From: Cephalotrichum gorgonifer
Lineage: Eukaryota > Ascomycota > Sordariomycetes > Microascales > Microascaceae
NCBI GenBank assembly: GCA_900312665.1
Contig: ONZQ02000019.1
Coordinates: 310,001-374,000, forward strand
DNA: 64,000 nucleotides
Reading direction: 5' to 3'
The notes under the pieces are model-generated. The model worked only from the letters and a program-made list of their open reading frames with translations. It was not told the DNA's origin and ran no database searches. Below, piece by piece: positions 11,228 to 22,557 of this stretch (the first letter of the stretch is position 1; each line of letters starts with the position of its first letter). A program made the translations under genes and the position numbers.

Positions 11228-11234
11228 ATTTATA
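11228..11234 (-). promoter_or_regulatory. TATA-like box of the small secreted protein gene
   Basis: The minus strand reads TATAAAT at this position, about 150 bases before ATG 11076, a reasonable distance for a fungal TATA element with a 5' UTR of about 120 bases. Sequence match only. Confidence 0.4.
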
Positions 11235-12340
11235 CTTTCGTCCGTTCTCTCTTCTTTTTTTAAGCTCTGCGCGGCATCTCATCTCCCCGGCCTCCACTGT
11301 GTTTCCCAGACTGCTATACACAGCCAACCTCACACCCCACACCATCCCTAAATATATCAGCAAATCAAGTCCTCGGTCTACCCCAGTGCCGCGCAATCGC
11401 CGGGAGAGCGACGGATACGCAGCTGTGGAGACCGTGGCGGAGTCCCCTCCTCCCCCTTCCCCGCTGCTGATCCCCTCCGTCAGCCGTGCAGAGCGATCGG
11501 CAGCGGCGACAAACGACAGCCACTGACTTCGGGTCTCATTGCTGACAACCCCGGTGATGAACAGGTTTTGGTTCACAAAATCACAGGGCTGAGGACCATC
11601 TTACAAGGGCGTATTATTCGTGTACAACCCTAGCTGGTAGACATGCCTCGGGTGCCTGCCATGCTGACTTTCCCGTCGCCACCGCACGCATCTGATTAGT
11701 GATCGCCCGCAATTTCTCACCTACTTGACAAAAAGCAGACATCGCTGCAAGGTGTCCATCATAGCCTCCGGGGGTAGTCAGTACATGGGTGGGAAGTACG
11801 TCGGTTCGGCTGATCCTGTAGCCGATACGCTTGAATGATTGGAATAGTCTCAATATCGAGACTTGGTACAGGATAACTGAAAGTCGCCAGCAATAGTTCG
11901 ACCTCATGATCCTGGCCGTCATCATCGTCGTCTGATCCTAGGTGACCACTATACCGACATGACAAAATGGGAGAAACCAGAAGATGGAGGACCAAAAAGG
12001 TGCAGACTACACTATAGCACTCTTGAATCAGAAAGATCTTAGGTTAGACCACTTGGCCCCCATAAGGGCCCACGCTGTCGGCAGAAGATGACATGCTCGG
12101 CACATACCCATGCAACCCAATTTCCAATTTCCGGCTTCAAACGTCATCGATGACATGTCCATTCGTTATAGTATTAGCCTCGCCTAATGAGTCGGGATCT
12201 CGACCTAGGTGTACTGCTCAACTCCGCCTACATGATGTAGCCGTACAAAGGCGTGTAAGTACGTTAGGATAGATACAGATCACCCGATACAGTGCTCTTC
12301 CGGAGCGGCTTCGGCCCCCGCCCCCTCTCTGCTGGACCCC
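11235..12340. other. intergenic
   Basis: No gene supported. A 116-codon minus frame at 11226-11576 starts with GTG and shows no domain. Confidence 0.5.
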
Positions 12341-13930
12341 TCACGACCTATCTTCCTGAAAGCCTGGCCACTGAATCTTGAAGCGCACCGCAGGGACAAG
12401 CTCCGGCAGGGGGTCTTCGCGACGCTGCGACACACCGGCCAGCGACGTGTCACCCTCCCTCAGCTTCAGCAGCGCCTCCCTCGCCGCCTCGGAGGCGACC
12501 TTATCCCACCACTCCAGCAGACAGTCCATGCAGAACGCATTAGAGTGGTAGAGCAGCGCTCTGAGGCGCGAGTGGCGATCGGTCCAGTACCGCGTCACCG
12601 TGCCCAGGGCCAACAGCTCCTTGAGCCTCGCGCGGTCGCGGAGGTCGGCGACGGTGGTGACGTGGTGGTCCTTGAGCCTCTGCTGTGCGTCGGCGCGGTA
12701 GACGAGGGGGTCAAGCGGCGCAAGGTGGTCCACGGAGCGCACCACTATGTTGGCCTCGGCCAACGCGGGCAGTTCGCTGCGGTGGGCCTGCATGGCTTCG
12801 TCTAGGAGCGCACCCGGAGGCTGCGTCGGCAGGGCGATGTACACCACCTGGATGACGACCATAACCTTCTCGACTCCGCCCTCGTCGCGGGGAGGTGTTC
12901 CCTGCCGTCGCATCTCGTTCACGCCCCAGGCGGGCCCGAGGATATTAGAGAGATTGTGCGCCACTGCGGAGAAGCTCCTCACCTTGTCCAGGTACTGTCC
13001 GCATCTCAGCGCCATGGGGTACGCGAAGGCGCCGAAGTCGAGGCAGTCGTCCTCGGACGCCCACGAGGTGGTGAACCTCTTCATTTCCGTCGAGCGCCCG
13101 CTCCTGTACGGCGCGTCCGCGTGGATGGGGAAGACCTTGCGCCGGACCACCTCGCGTGACTCGCGGCAGACCCAGAATAGCACGGGCCTCGCGAGCCGCG
13201 CCGTCCAGCAGTACGACTCGCCGACCGTCTGGCCTATGTGAAGCGTGCGGTAGCCCCGCGGCGGGAGGGCCGCCCGCCATATCTGCAGGCGGATCTCGGC
13301 GGGGAGGGAGGGGAAGAGGGTGAAGGTGCGCGGCTCTGGCGGGGGGCGGGCGGGCGGAGAGCGGCGGAAAAGGGAGGAGGTGGTGGCTTTGCGGTGCTGC
13401 ATTACGGATTCGAAGGCGGATAGGAGACGCTGGCGGATGGCGGACTGCTTCTCCGCGCTCAGGGTTGGGTTAGGCGGGTAGAAGGCGCTCACGCTCCCGA
13501 AGACGACGGACTCGACCAGGAGCTCGCCCAGCGTCGCCAGGGCATTCTCCTCCGCGTCTCTCTCCCTCTCCCTATCCCTAGCCTCGTCCCTCCCGTGGGT
13601 CGTCCGAACCGCCGGCTCCGAAAACCAAGAATTCGCGATGTGCTTGCAGGTCACCGTCTGGGTCGCAACCCTCCCGTTCCACGGCAGGGCCTCGGGCTCG
13701 GGCTCGTGGCTAGCTGGGCTGCCCCTCCTCGCGCGGAACCTGGCCGCCTGCAGCCTCATGCTCTCCACGCTCGTTGATATAATCTGGCGGAGCTGGGGCC
13801 CATGCCGCGTGCTTTGGCTTGGACCGTCCATCTCGGGTCTTGTACCTCGTTCTTGCGCATCAATGGGGGATATGGAGGGTCGCCATTCTGATTCTGTTCT
13901 TGGAGTGCGATCTGTGACAGTCCCTTGCAT
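12341..13930 (-). CDS. 2EXR-domain protein
   Basis: Single exon, 529 aa, ATG at 13930. The N-terminal 190 residues are polar, charged and probably disordered (a run of alternating Arg/Glu/Asp). From about residue 205 comes the fungal 2EXR signature: FTLFPSLPAEIRLQIWRAAL, followed by LFWVCRESREVVRRKVFP. 2EXR is an F-box-like motif common in Pezizomycotina gene families; its role is unknown, and a link to ubiquitin ligases is speculative. The remaining C-terminal half, with VMVVIQVVYIALP and a Cys pair in NAFCMDCLLEWWDK, matches nothing I can name. No signal peptide or membrane segment is evident. Base composition is GC-rich and the frame is intact. Confidence 0.8.
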   Translation of the reverse strand: MQGTVTDRTPRTESEWRPSISPIDAQERGTRPEMDGPSQSTRHGPQLRQIISTSVESMRLQAARFRARRGSPASHEPEPEALPWNGRVATQTVTCKHIANSWFSEPAVRTTHGRDEARDRERERDAEENALATLGELLVESVVFGSVSAFYPPNPTLSAEKQSAIRQRLLSAFESVMQHRKATTSSLFRRSPPARPPPEPRTFTLFPSLPAEIRLQIWRAALPPRGYRTLHIGQTVGESYCWTARLARPVLFWVCRESREVVRRKVFPIHADAPYRSGRSTEMKRFTTSWASEDDCLDFGAFAYPMALRCGQYLDKVRSFSAVAHNLSNILGPAWGVNEMRRQGTPPRDEGGVEKVMVVIQVVYIALPTQPPGALLDEAMQAHRSELPALAEANIVVRSVDHLAPLDPLVYRADAQQRLKDHHVTTVADLRDRARLKELLALGTVTRYWTDRHSRLRALLYHSNAFCMDCLLEWWDKVASEAAREALLKLREGDTSLAGVSQRREDPLPELVPAVRFKIQWPGFQEDRS

Positions 13931-16470
13931 TACGCATCAATTGCCCTGGGCAATTGCTCCAGACCTGAACCACCCCTGAGCTGTGACTAAGCAGCCCGGG
14001 CCAGCCTGACCCTCCCTGAGCTGCACTCACTGAGCCAAGGACATTATTTTTGGCCACCCCGGCTGGACTTCCCTTGATCTAAAAGTAAAGCAGGGTTTTT
14101 AAGGACGCACCCCAGTACACCACCGCTTTATGAAGGGGAATAACTAAATGTTGCACCGGTTTGGCTATTTGTTACACCATTCTAAAATATATAATACCTG
14201 AGGACAAAAAAGAGTACGTTAACATCCCGTCCCACATAAAATTCAGTGTCACGAGCGCATTTGTTGTATCCGAGGGAGGCATATATGAGATCCTCAATGA
14301 CCCTGATGAGCTTACATGTGAGATACCAGACCCTAATTGAGGGCGAGACCCTTGGGCGTCAAAATCACTCCAAACCGATTAGAAACTCGGATGATGGTGA
14401 TTACATAATTGTATGTTTGCACACATCAGCCGTCGTGCGCAGCACGTGACAGGTGGTATGATCTGGCTGTTAGATGGGAATTTGTTAGATGGAAATTCAA
14501 TTGACATATCTCGAGATTTGGTATTTACAGTGATATTGACTTTTATGTTGTGCAGGACATTAATGTAGCCTATTCATCCAAGGGAGGGCACCCAACTAGC
14601 CATATATAGAATTTACCTCTAAAAAAAAGGAAAAGGGGGGGTAGAGGGCACACTAAGTTCTTAGATGTAACGACTTAGCCTTGACTTGAGCCCACATGCA
14701 CATGCGGCCATCCATTTGCGCAGGAGGAACATCTTCTAGTATAAAAGGTAGAGGTCCAGCTCCTTAAATCAAGTAAGTTAGAAGTAGACATTGTGCCTAT
14801 CACAGATACCGCACTGCTAGAGGATGTAGGTATTTACGCAGCTGAGGGGCTCGGGTGCCTAAATTCTGTAGGCAAAGGCACCCACAGCGGACATGTTGAT
14901 AATTGCGTTCGATGGAGAGTTGAAGGACTCGCCTGGTGTCGAGCTGGTAGTCGAGGGTGTAGCGGGGCAAGCTTGTATGGCGTCGTTGCGATGGTGCTAG
15001 GGGGTGGGCACAGAGTGGGATGGAAAGAAGGTAATTGGGTTTCCGATGCGACCAGCGGCGTTACCCTAGATGCCGAAGAACAGCATCTCAACAGGGTCTT
15101 CCTTGCACCAGGTGATGCCATCATAGGGGAGCTGGCGGTTGACCTCGTGCAAGGTAAGGCTAGTATTCCAGCCCATCATGACTCAGTCTCTGGCTTGGCC
15201 CGCCCTTTATCGGTAGCCTCTGCACACAAGACAAGACACGAATTCACGGCTGTGGATAACCGCGCGCCAAATCTCATGGCCGTCAGTAGCATCCGCAACC
15301 TCTGCTGCTGCTCCGGTGCCGCAGAAAATGCTCCAGATAGATGCTTCCTTAGCCTCTCTTCATCGATCATTGGGGATCAACCGGTGGATATGGGAGAAGT
15401 CGGCCTTGAAAAAAGGGCGTCCAGCGTCCTTTCGCCCGGTATACCCCACGGTCTCAACGCATGCTGGTGGCTGATAACGACAGCTGTGGCTCTCATCCGT
15501 CGAGCTGACTTTTTACGCTTCAGTGGCGGGTACTGCTCTGCGGCCGAAGGATCAGGCCAGCCGCGCCCCTCTGGGTGCGTCCATATTGAGGTTTGTCATT
15601 AAAGTGGCTCAACTCCTTGGCAAGACATGAAAGTATGCTGTAGGGGTCCGGTGTATTTCTCCCTATAGGTGTGACGTTTGGACTTTGTGAGCCTTGAGAA
15701 TGATCTGTGCGACCTTGACTCACCTCAAGTCTCTTCTCTAAATCATCTATAATTGTGTAAGTGGATATGGCTTGACGCATGGATGCACCAGTGATATTAG
15801 AGAAGTGGATTACCCAGTCTTCGATGAAGGCCTTCGATAGCCCCGGGTTTCATACCCGACCTGTTCCTTTGTTATCATAAACATGCTCCTTTTATTTATC
15901 ATAAACACAGCCCACGCCTACATAATGAATGATCACCCGTTATTAAATGAAGCAGAAAAAGCACAGTCGGCTGTCTCACCGGTCTCGCGGCATTGCTGGC
16001 ACTTGGGCAGTTCCTTGGTGCACTTCAGCTTGCGGCGGGGGCAGCCAGTACACGCCGAGGCCGGCTCGGAGCGTTGTTGGCGTCCCGAGACTCATCCGGA
16101 ATTGCTGCCAGCGGCGTGGAATGGTGGATGATGTTCTCCATTTTCTCATAAACACGGGGAGGTTCCGTCTTGGGTGCATGGTGTGGCTAAGTCCAGTAGA
16201 CGAGCAGGCCAAGTGCCGGCGGGAGCGAGAATGGGGGCGGCGGCGGGCTTCTATAAACATGTTGGCCCGAAATCCGGGGGACATTGCCCGAAGTCCGTAC
16301 TGGGAGATTTGCGGGCCCCGTGAGACCTGTCCCGAACCCCGAGCCCCTTGCGGCGCTGCTCAGGCGTGCTCAAGGCCCCCTCCCCGGTTACCCGCATCCC
16401 TGCAGGCCAATGCCGGCTGACAAGCCACCCCCGCTGGGGCCCCGCACTGCCCCCCGCAAATTGGGATTGG
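13931..16470. other. long stretch without a supported gene; contains a 269-codon open frame
   Basis: A plus-strand frame is open from 14793 to 15602 (first ATG at 14991). Minus-strand frames at 14834-15124 and 15176-15370 overlap it. None shows a domain I recognise, and codon 1 of the long frame is GTG. The stretch also has AT-rich tracts (14100-14600), and stops break any further extension. It may be a decayed mobile element or gene, but I cannot name one. Confidence 0.35.
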
Positions 16471-16672
16471 NNNNNNNNNNNNNNNNNNNNNNNNNNNNNN
16501 NNNNNNNNNNNNNNNNNNNNNNNNNNNNNNNNNNNNNNNNNNNNNNNNNNNNNNNNNNNNNNNNNNNNNNNNNNNNNNNNNNNNNNNNNNNNNNNNNNNN
16601 NNNNNNNNNNNNNNNNNNNNNNNNNNNNNNNNNNNNNNNNNNNNNNNNNNNNNNNNNNNNNNNNNNNNNNNN
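16471..16672. other. assembly gap (202 N)
   Basis: Run of unknown bases, followed directly by twelve Gs. The homopolymer at the edge suggests a sequencing or assembly failure rather than biology. Confidence 0.95.
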
Positions 16673-17402
16673 GGGGGGGGGGGGCTTGTGCCTGCTTTGG
16701 GCTTTGTGGGTTCGACGGCAGGATTGGCGCCTGCTGTCCCGGATTGACGGCTGGATGGGCAACGTCTTTTCCACATATGTCAGCAGCAGCCAGAGTGCCG
16801 CGTCATGTCGTGGAGTAGACAGACGAGGAAAGAAGCGCGACCATCTCGGCGACGGCGAACACCTTACAAGCTGGGACTAACATGTCTCAGCCCTAAGCTT
16901 GTCGAAGTTTGTCTGGCGCACGTCAGGGGCCCATCAAAGACCAGCAAGGGTGGCCACTGTGATTAAAGGTGCATGAGACGCCTGGCCCGTTTGCAATATA
17001 TATGACGTTCCTTCCAAGGTCGTCAGTGTCCTTCGGCACTTCTCTCTTGCCGTTTTGAGCCTAGCCTTTATTTTTCCGTTTCATGTCGTGCTGGGAAAAT
17101 GAAAGTCCGTCAAGGAGACCACACTCCCTCCACCCGAGAGCTGGCAGAGAAGGTTGAGGTTCCAATGGCTATACACCATCTTCACCCTCTTGGGCTCGGG
17201 CTTCGGATGGATATCGTCGGATGGGAAGATCGAGGTCGTTGACAATAAGGAGACATTATTGGAGAAGATCGACAACTGTCGATGGTATAATAAGCCTCAG
17301 CATCGCGATGAATCAATGCTCTTAGCTATCGTCGACCAATGCGGATCGCACGCACCAGTACTCTTCCATTCCCACACTGGCCCCTTATTTCCAATCGCTA
17401 CA
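16673..17402. other. intergenic / PL11 promoter
   Basis: No gene. The frame of the lyase is open for 83 codons upstream of its ATG, but that extension starts with a non-ATG codon and would bury the signal peptide. Confidence 0.5.
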
Positions 17403-19199
17403 ATGAAGTATCGCTCGGCAGCTTCCCTCCTCCTCGCGAGCATCCCGTTTGGGGCCTTTGCCCAGCGCCCTATTGAGAAGCTCGGGCGTGGCGTCGTGGC
17501 CGTCCGCTCGAGCGACACAGAGGTCCTCGTCAGCTGGAGGCTCCTGGGCCTCGATGATCAACACCTGGGGTTCAACATCTACCGCGCCTCGGGCGACGAA
17601 GACCCTGTCCAGCTCAATAACGAGGCCCTCACCGGCGGCACCAACTATGCTGACGGTGACGCGGACCTTTCCAAGGACAATACGTATTTTGTGTACCCGG
17701 TTGTTGCCGGCAAGGAGGGGGAGGGTGGCAACTTTACTCTCACCGCAGACCATGACACCGAGCCCATCGTGCGCATCCCCATCCAGGAGGGCGGCACCAT
17801 CAAGTTCGTCTGGGTCGGCGACCTTGATGGCGACGGCGAGTGGGACTTTGTCCTCGACAGGCAAACCAGCCCCCAGACTCTCGAGGCCTACCGCAGCGAC
17901 GGAACATTCCTGTGGGAGGTCAATATGGGCAAGAACAGCGAGAACCAGGACAACATCTCGCCTGGCTCGGCCACCCTCAACGTCGGTAACTGGGACGGCG
18001 TAACGGTCTTCGACTTTGACAGCGACGGCCTTGCCGAGGTTGCCGTGCGCATCGCCAACGGCGTCAAGTTTGGCGACGGGAAGGAGTTTAAGGACGGGAA
18101 GAACGACGACGAGCAGTTCATCGCCATTCTGGATGGCCAGACTGGTGCTCTAAAGGCAACCGCCAAGGTGACGGATAAGTACAAGTCCGATGGCCCGCTG
18201 GCTGCGCGCTTCGGCGTCGGATACCTCGATGGCAAGAGGCCTCACCTCGTGACGTTCATGAAGAATCGTCAGCCCGACACGGGCCCGTTCAACCTCGTCA
18301 TGGCGGCCTGGACCTTTGACGGCAAGGAGATTAACCAGGAATGGGAGTGGCACCGTGGCAACCAGGACTGCCCCGATGGGCACAACACGCGCTCCATCGA
18401 CGCCGACGAAGACGGTAAGGACGAGGTCCACGAGATTGGTTTCAGTCTAGATGGCAAGGGAAAGCTACGGTATAGCCTCGCGCCGGACGTCGTCCACGGC
18501 GACCGGTTCCAAATCGCCAAGATGGACCCTGAACGCGACGGCCTGCAGGGCTACGGCGTGCAGCAGCGGAACCCCAGCGGGCTGCTCGAGTACTACTACG
18601 ACGCCACAGACGGGAAGCTCCTCTGGGGGCACTCGGAGGAGTTCGACGAGGACAACCCTACCGACGTCGGCCGCGGCTCGGTCGGCGACATCGACCCGAC
18701 GTCCCCAGGCATGGAGGCGTGGTCCATGTACGGCGTCTACAACGCACCGAGCAACGACCTCCTGACCAAGGAGGACCAGGGCCCGTGGCCGCACCTCAAC
18801 ATCTTCTGGGACGGCGACATCCTCGTCGAGCTGTTCAACGACGGCAAGTTCGAGAAGTGGGACTGGGAGAATCCCACGGGGAGCAGCAAGTTGCCGCGCC
18901 TGCTGACGGCGAGCAAGTTCGGCGCCAACCCCACGCACGGTCCCAACCCGGGCTTCCACGGCGATATCCTTGGCGACTGGCGCGAGGAGGTGCTTCTGGT
19001 GAATGACGACAACAACGAGCTGATCATTTTTACCACGGACCAGCCCAGCGATATCCGGCTGTACACGCTTGCGCACAACCCTGCATACCGCAACTCGATG
19101 ACATTCAAGGGGTACGTGCAGACGCACCATGTTGATTACTTCATCGGTCAGGACATGGAGATGCCTGGCCAGCCCAACATCCGCTACGCCGGCGAGTAA
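17403..19199 (+). CDS. rhamnogalacturonan lyase, polysaccharide lyase family 11
   Basis: Single exon, 598 aa. ATG 17403 is chosen because it begins a clear signal peptide (MKYRSAASLLLASIPFGAFA) directly before QRPIEKLGRGVVAVRS, the usual mature start of PL11 enzymes. The body is an eight-bladed beta-propeller with repeated calcium-binding loops: DLDGDGEWDFVLD (from D140), DFDSDGLAEVAVR and DADEDGKDEVHEIG. Other family blocks are YLDGKRPHLVTF, GNQDCPDGHNTRSIDADEDG, GDRFQIAKMDPERDGLQGYG and GDILGDWREEVLLV. The family cleaves the rhamnogalacturonan I backbone by beta-elimination. Exo- versus endo-action cannot be decided here. Secreted. The GH43-CBM6 enzyme 10 kb away could remove arabinan side chains from the same polymer. 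Confidence 0.93.
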   Translation: MKYRSAASLLLASIPFGAFAQRPIEKLGRGVVAVRSSDTEVLVSWRLLGLDDQHLGFNIYRASGDEDPVQLNNEALTGGTNYADGDADLSKDNTYFVYPVVAGKEGEGGNFTLTADHDTEPIVRIPIQEGGTIKFVWVGDLDGDGEWDFVLDRQTSPQTLEAYRSDGTFLWEVNMGKNSENQDNISPGSATLNVGNWDGVTVFDFDSDGLAEVAVRIANGVKFGDGKEFKDGKNDDEQFIAILDGQTGALKATAKVTDKYKSDGPLAARFGVGYLDGKRPHLVTFMKNRQPDTGPFNLVMAAWTFDGKEINQEWEWHRGNQDCPDGHNTRSIDADEDGKDEVHEIGFSLDGKGKLRYSLAPDVVHGDRFQIAKMDPERDGLQGYGVQQRNPSGLLEYYYDATDGKLLWGHSEEFDEDNPTDVGRGSVGDIDPTSPGMEAWSMYGVYNAPSNDLLTKEDQGPWPHLNIFWDGDILVELFNDGKFEKWDWENPTGSSKLPRLLTASKFGANPTHGPNPGFHGDILGDWREEVLLVNDDNNELIIFTTDQPSDIRLYTLAHNPAYRNSMTFKGYVQTHHVDYFIGQDMEMPGQPNIRYAGE

Positions 19200-20654
19200 G
19201 GGCTGGGCTGGGAACGGGTTGAGGGTCGTTTGCAGAGATGTGGAGCAAGCTGGGTGCGGCGAGTCGCTTTGTTGGGGGTGGGTGCAGCTAGTTGGAACTC
19301 GTGACCTGTCTTAATAGACCATCCCAGGCGTGGTGTCACGTGCTCCATAGCGGGCAGATCCAGTGTCCCGGGTCCGACTGTGTTCAGGAGCGAAGGACAG
19401 ACAGCAAGTGCAAATTGGTTTGCCTTCATATCCAGGTTTAAATAATATTACTACAAACACATGCACCTGAGGTACCTGCAAATCTCGGATCAATGCTCCA
19501 ATTCAAGGCTGATGCCCGAGCCGCGTTACTTCCCAAACCATCCCGTCGCCAGACCAGATCACATCTCTAAATTATCCAATCATTCCAATCACCTACCTCC
19601 AGCTTGGGTTATATATAGCCATAATTGTAAAAGTTCCCTATATCCTCCTACGGTGCAGTGCGTGATATTCATGCACTCCAACGCATAACAAGTTCTGGTT
19701 CGCAGTCTGTACGACTCTGTATTAGTCACGCACACAGCCCGCAGTGCGGGAAAGAATAACCTCGCGAATGATGGTTCGTTCATCACCGGTCAGCTGTTTG
19801 CACTGCTCCTTCCCTCCAAACACTCTTAGCCACCTTCTCTCAAGTTGTGTTTGGGTGATTCACCTGCAAGCCCCCTTTCATCCTGCGCAGAGACATGATG
19901 TACTTCCGGGCCGAACCAGGATACAAGTTCGACCTAAACAAAGGCCCAGCAGAACGGGACATTTCCTATTGGTCTCCTGATGGTGATCCTCCAGCTGACC
20001 CCTGTCGCTGAAGGGGGTCGTGCACACCGGTCTTACCTCGTTACAAGTATGTATATACTTGGACGGAGGATTGCAATGCTCCGCTGGGTCGCTGGGTCCC
20101 GTCCCCCGCACTTGCTTGTATTACAAAAAGACAAAGTATATATGTCAGACTGATGAGTGTCTTCGCGCGCACGGATCCCCCCTTTATTTTCATTTTTATT
20201 TTTTAAGTTTGGGTGCTACGGTGCGCACGGACGCGGCATGCCATGGACCGACTCAGCACCACCCTCCCGGAAGTCCCTCCGTTGCTTGTCCTGTCCCAAT
20301 GCTTCGTTCCCAGTTCTTGGGAATCTCCGTTATGAACTTGCCGTGTCTGCACAAGTAAACATGGATGGGGCGCAGCTTGCGAGTGCTTGATTCCAGCGGG
20401 CCATATATGCACTAGCAGCTCCCCTTCCTGGGCTCGCCTTGACCCACCTCTAGCTACCGCTGACCCTCCTGCTCCCAGGTGATCACAGCCAAGGAACGGT
20501 GAGAATCCTCAACACCGTTCCATCCATCCACCCATTGAACCTCCAACTTCTAATCCCAACGCCACTCGAAGCCTCCATGGCCCATCGAAGTCGATGATCA
20601 GACTCGCCAACGTCTTTTACACTCGCGAATCTCCAATCTCCTCTCGCCGCAGTC
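19200..20654. other. intergenic
   Basis: About 1.45 kb between the lyase and the receptor gene. I see no gene or RNA. The last few hundred bases are pyrimidine-rich and probably hold the receptor promoter and leader. Confidence 0.5.
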
Positions 20655-22557
20655 ATGGCGGCGGTCGACAACATCCTGATCCGCCACATTCCAGACTGCG
20701 CAGCAAGTCTCCCCCAATCCAATTCCGCCCGTCCGACCTGCCCGCCGCGCCGCTGCGAGAGTGTGTTCCCCGGCGTGTGTCTACACGTAGGCTGACGGTT
20801 TGCAACCGACAAAATAGAAACCCTGCCTAGCTCAAACCTTCCAGAACGCGACATGCTCGGCCACCGATCTCGACTGCCTCTGCGGCATCGCCTGGAACTC
20901 CCCCATCCTCAATGGCTGTTCCGCGACCTCCTGTGATATCGCGGACGGGCTCGGTACGAATGGAGCACCTCCCCCAAGAGAAACGGCACGAATTTCGTTT
21001 CGCTCCTAGGAAACTAACACGTCTCCGTCATCCAACTAGCTACGATCAACGGGACAGCGACAGCATGTGGTATCCAACCCTCCCCCCAGACCCCAGCTCT
21101 CCTCGCGTCAACCATCGTCCTCGGTGCCGTGGCGATCTTGTGCATAGGGGTTCGGCTGCTAGGGCGTCCGAAGGCGAGGTCACAGTGGCTGCAGAAGGCC
21201 GACGACTGGATGATGGCTTGCAACGTGGTAAGAGGCTCCGTGGCACCGGCATCTTCGGCCCCGCTGCGTCCTGTATATCTTCGTCTGACAGATTGCAGGT
21301 ATTCGTTGCGGGCATGATAGCGTGTACCAGCCTTGGTCAGTACATTTCCAGGTCACTCGCTCGCTGCGTTTTTGTCGGTGATCTAATGGCTGACGTGTTT
21401 CCCATAACAGCCCACGGCTACGGCTACGGAAAAGACACATGGACACTTGCGACGCGCGATATCAGAGCCGTCAACATTGTGCGTAGCTCCCTCGATCCTC
21501 GTTCCCATTGCTCTCCACTTCCACCAAACCCCCCTCGATAGCGCTATCCCCGAAGTACAGCAATAAATGCTAATAATATCCGGTTTCCCCGAGCAGCTCA
21601 TCTACAACCTCGAGCTCCTCTACACCTTCATCCTCCACCTCACCAAACTATCCATCCTCTATTTCTACCTCCAATTCTTCCCATGCACTGTCTTCCCAAG
21701 AGTCCGGACCGCAATATACGTCACCATCGGGCTCGTCGTTGCCTCGGGCATTAGCTTCACAATGGCGGTGGTCTTCCAGTGCACGCCGGCCTACGCGTTG
21801 TGGGACATATTCAACGACGACATACCGATGTCGGACCGCCGGTCCTGGAGATGTATCAACTACAACGTCTATGGATACACTGGAGCGACGATCAACCTCC
21901 TGTTCGACTTCTGGCTCATGGCCCTCCCGATGCCCGAGCTGATTAAGCTGACACTGCCGATGAGGAAGAAAATTGCCGTGTGCTTCATGTTTACGGTGGG
22001 AGGCTTGTACGTTTCTTTCTCTCCCCCGCCTGTTTTGGGGTGCTCTCTACTTTTTTAGCCACAACTAACGCCACCGGATCTGCAGTGTGACCTTCATCAC
22101 CATCCCGCGTATCTTCTACATGAACCACTTCGACCAAACCCAGAATGCGATGCGTAAGCCACTTTCCCACATTCTAGCAGCCAGTACTGCCTACCCGCCC
22201 TCCATCGTTGGCTAACAAGACCCAACAGACGACCTGTTATGGGTCAGCTTCTGGGGCCACGTCGAGTGCCTCTCCTCCGTCATCTTGGCCTGCATACCAA
22301 GCATCTGCATCGTGCTAGTGAGGATTTACCGGAGGCGGGGCTCCTCCGCCGAGTTGCCCGGCCATCACTCCCCCGAATGCCACTCACCCCGCTCAAGGGC
22401 GCACGGCCCCCGTCATATGATGGAGTCTGGCGCCTCAAACGAGTCCGAGGCCGCGACCGGGAGCGAGATGACGACTATTGAGAGTCGGTCGTGGGTGGAT
22501 CATCGCGACGGGTCGACTGTGTCGCTTAAGCTGCCAATTGTGATGACGTCGATATAG
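20655..22557 (+). CDS. CFEM-domain seven-transmembrane receptor (Pth11-like)
   Basis: Eight exons: 20655-20702, 20818-20953, 21040-21227, 21299-21335, 21411-21478, 21597-22006, 22086-22153, 22229-22557; 1,284 nt, 427 aa. Exon 4 is only 37 nt. Intron 1 is read as GC-AG (GCAAGT donor), which yields the CFEM pattern HIPDCAKPCLAQTF, then TCSATDLDCLCG, GCSATSC and TACGI: eight cysteines at 15, 19, 29, 36, 38, 50, 55 and 71, with Asp33. Seven hydrophobic segments follow, including LLASTIVLGAVAILCIGVRLL, LLYTFILHLTKLSILYFYL, VTIGLVVASGISFTMAVV and CLSSVILACIPSICIVLV. The C-terminal tail is hydrophilic and Ser/Arg-rich. Magnaporthe PTH11 is the best-known member of this fungal family, which senses surface or chemical cues at the plasma membrane. 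No classical signal peptide precedes the CFEM, so an upstream exon may be missing. Confidence 0.85.

Noticed and set aside
11226..11576. 116-codon minus frame
   Set aside because: GTG start, no domain, overlaps the promoter of the small secreted protein gene.
12545..13423. Plus-strand frames opposite the 2EXR gene
   Set aside because: They are antisense shadows of a GC-rich coding region with no domain of their own.
3533..16985. 15-base match CATGAGACGCCTGGC shared by two sites
   Set aside because: One or two such matches are expected by chance in 64 kb.
17154..17402. N-terminal extension of the PL11 frame
   Set aside because: Starts with a non-ATG codon and would hide a clear signal peptide at 17403.
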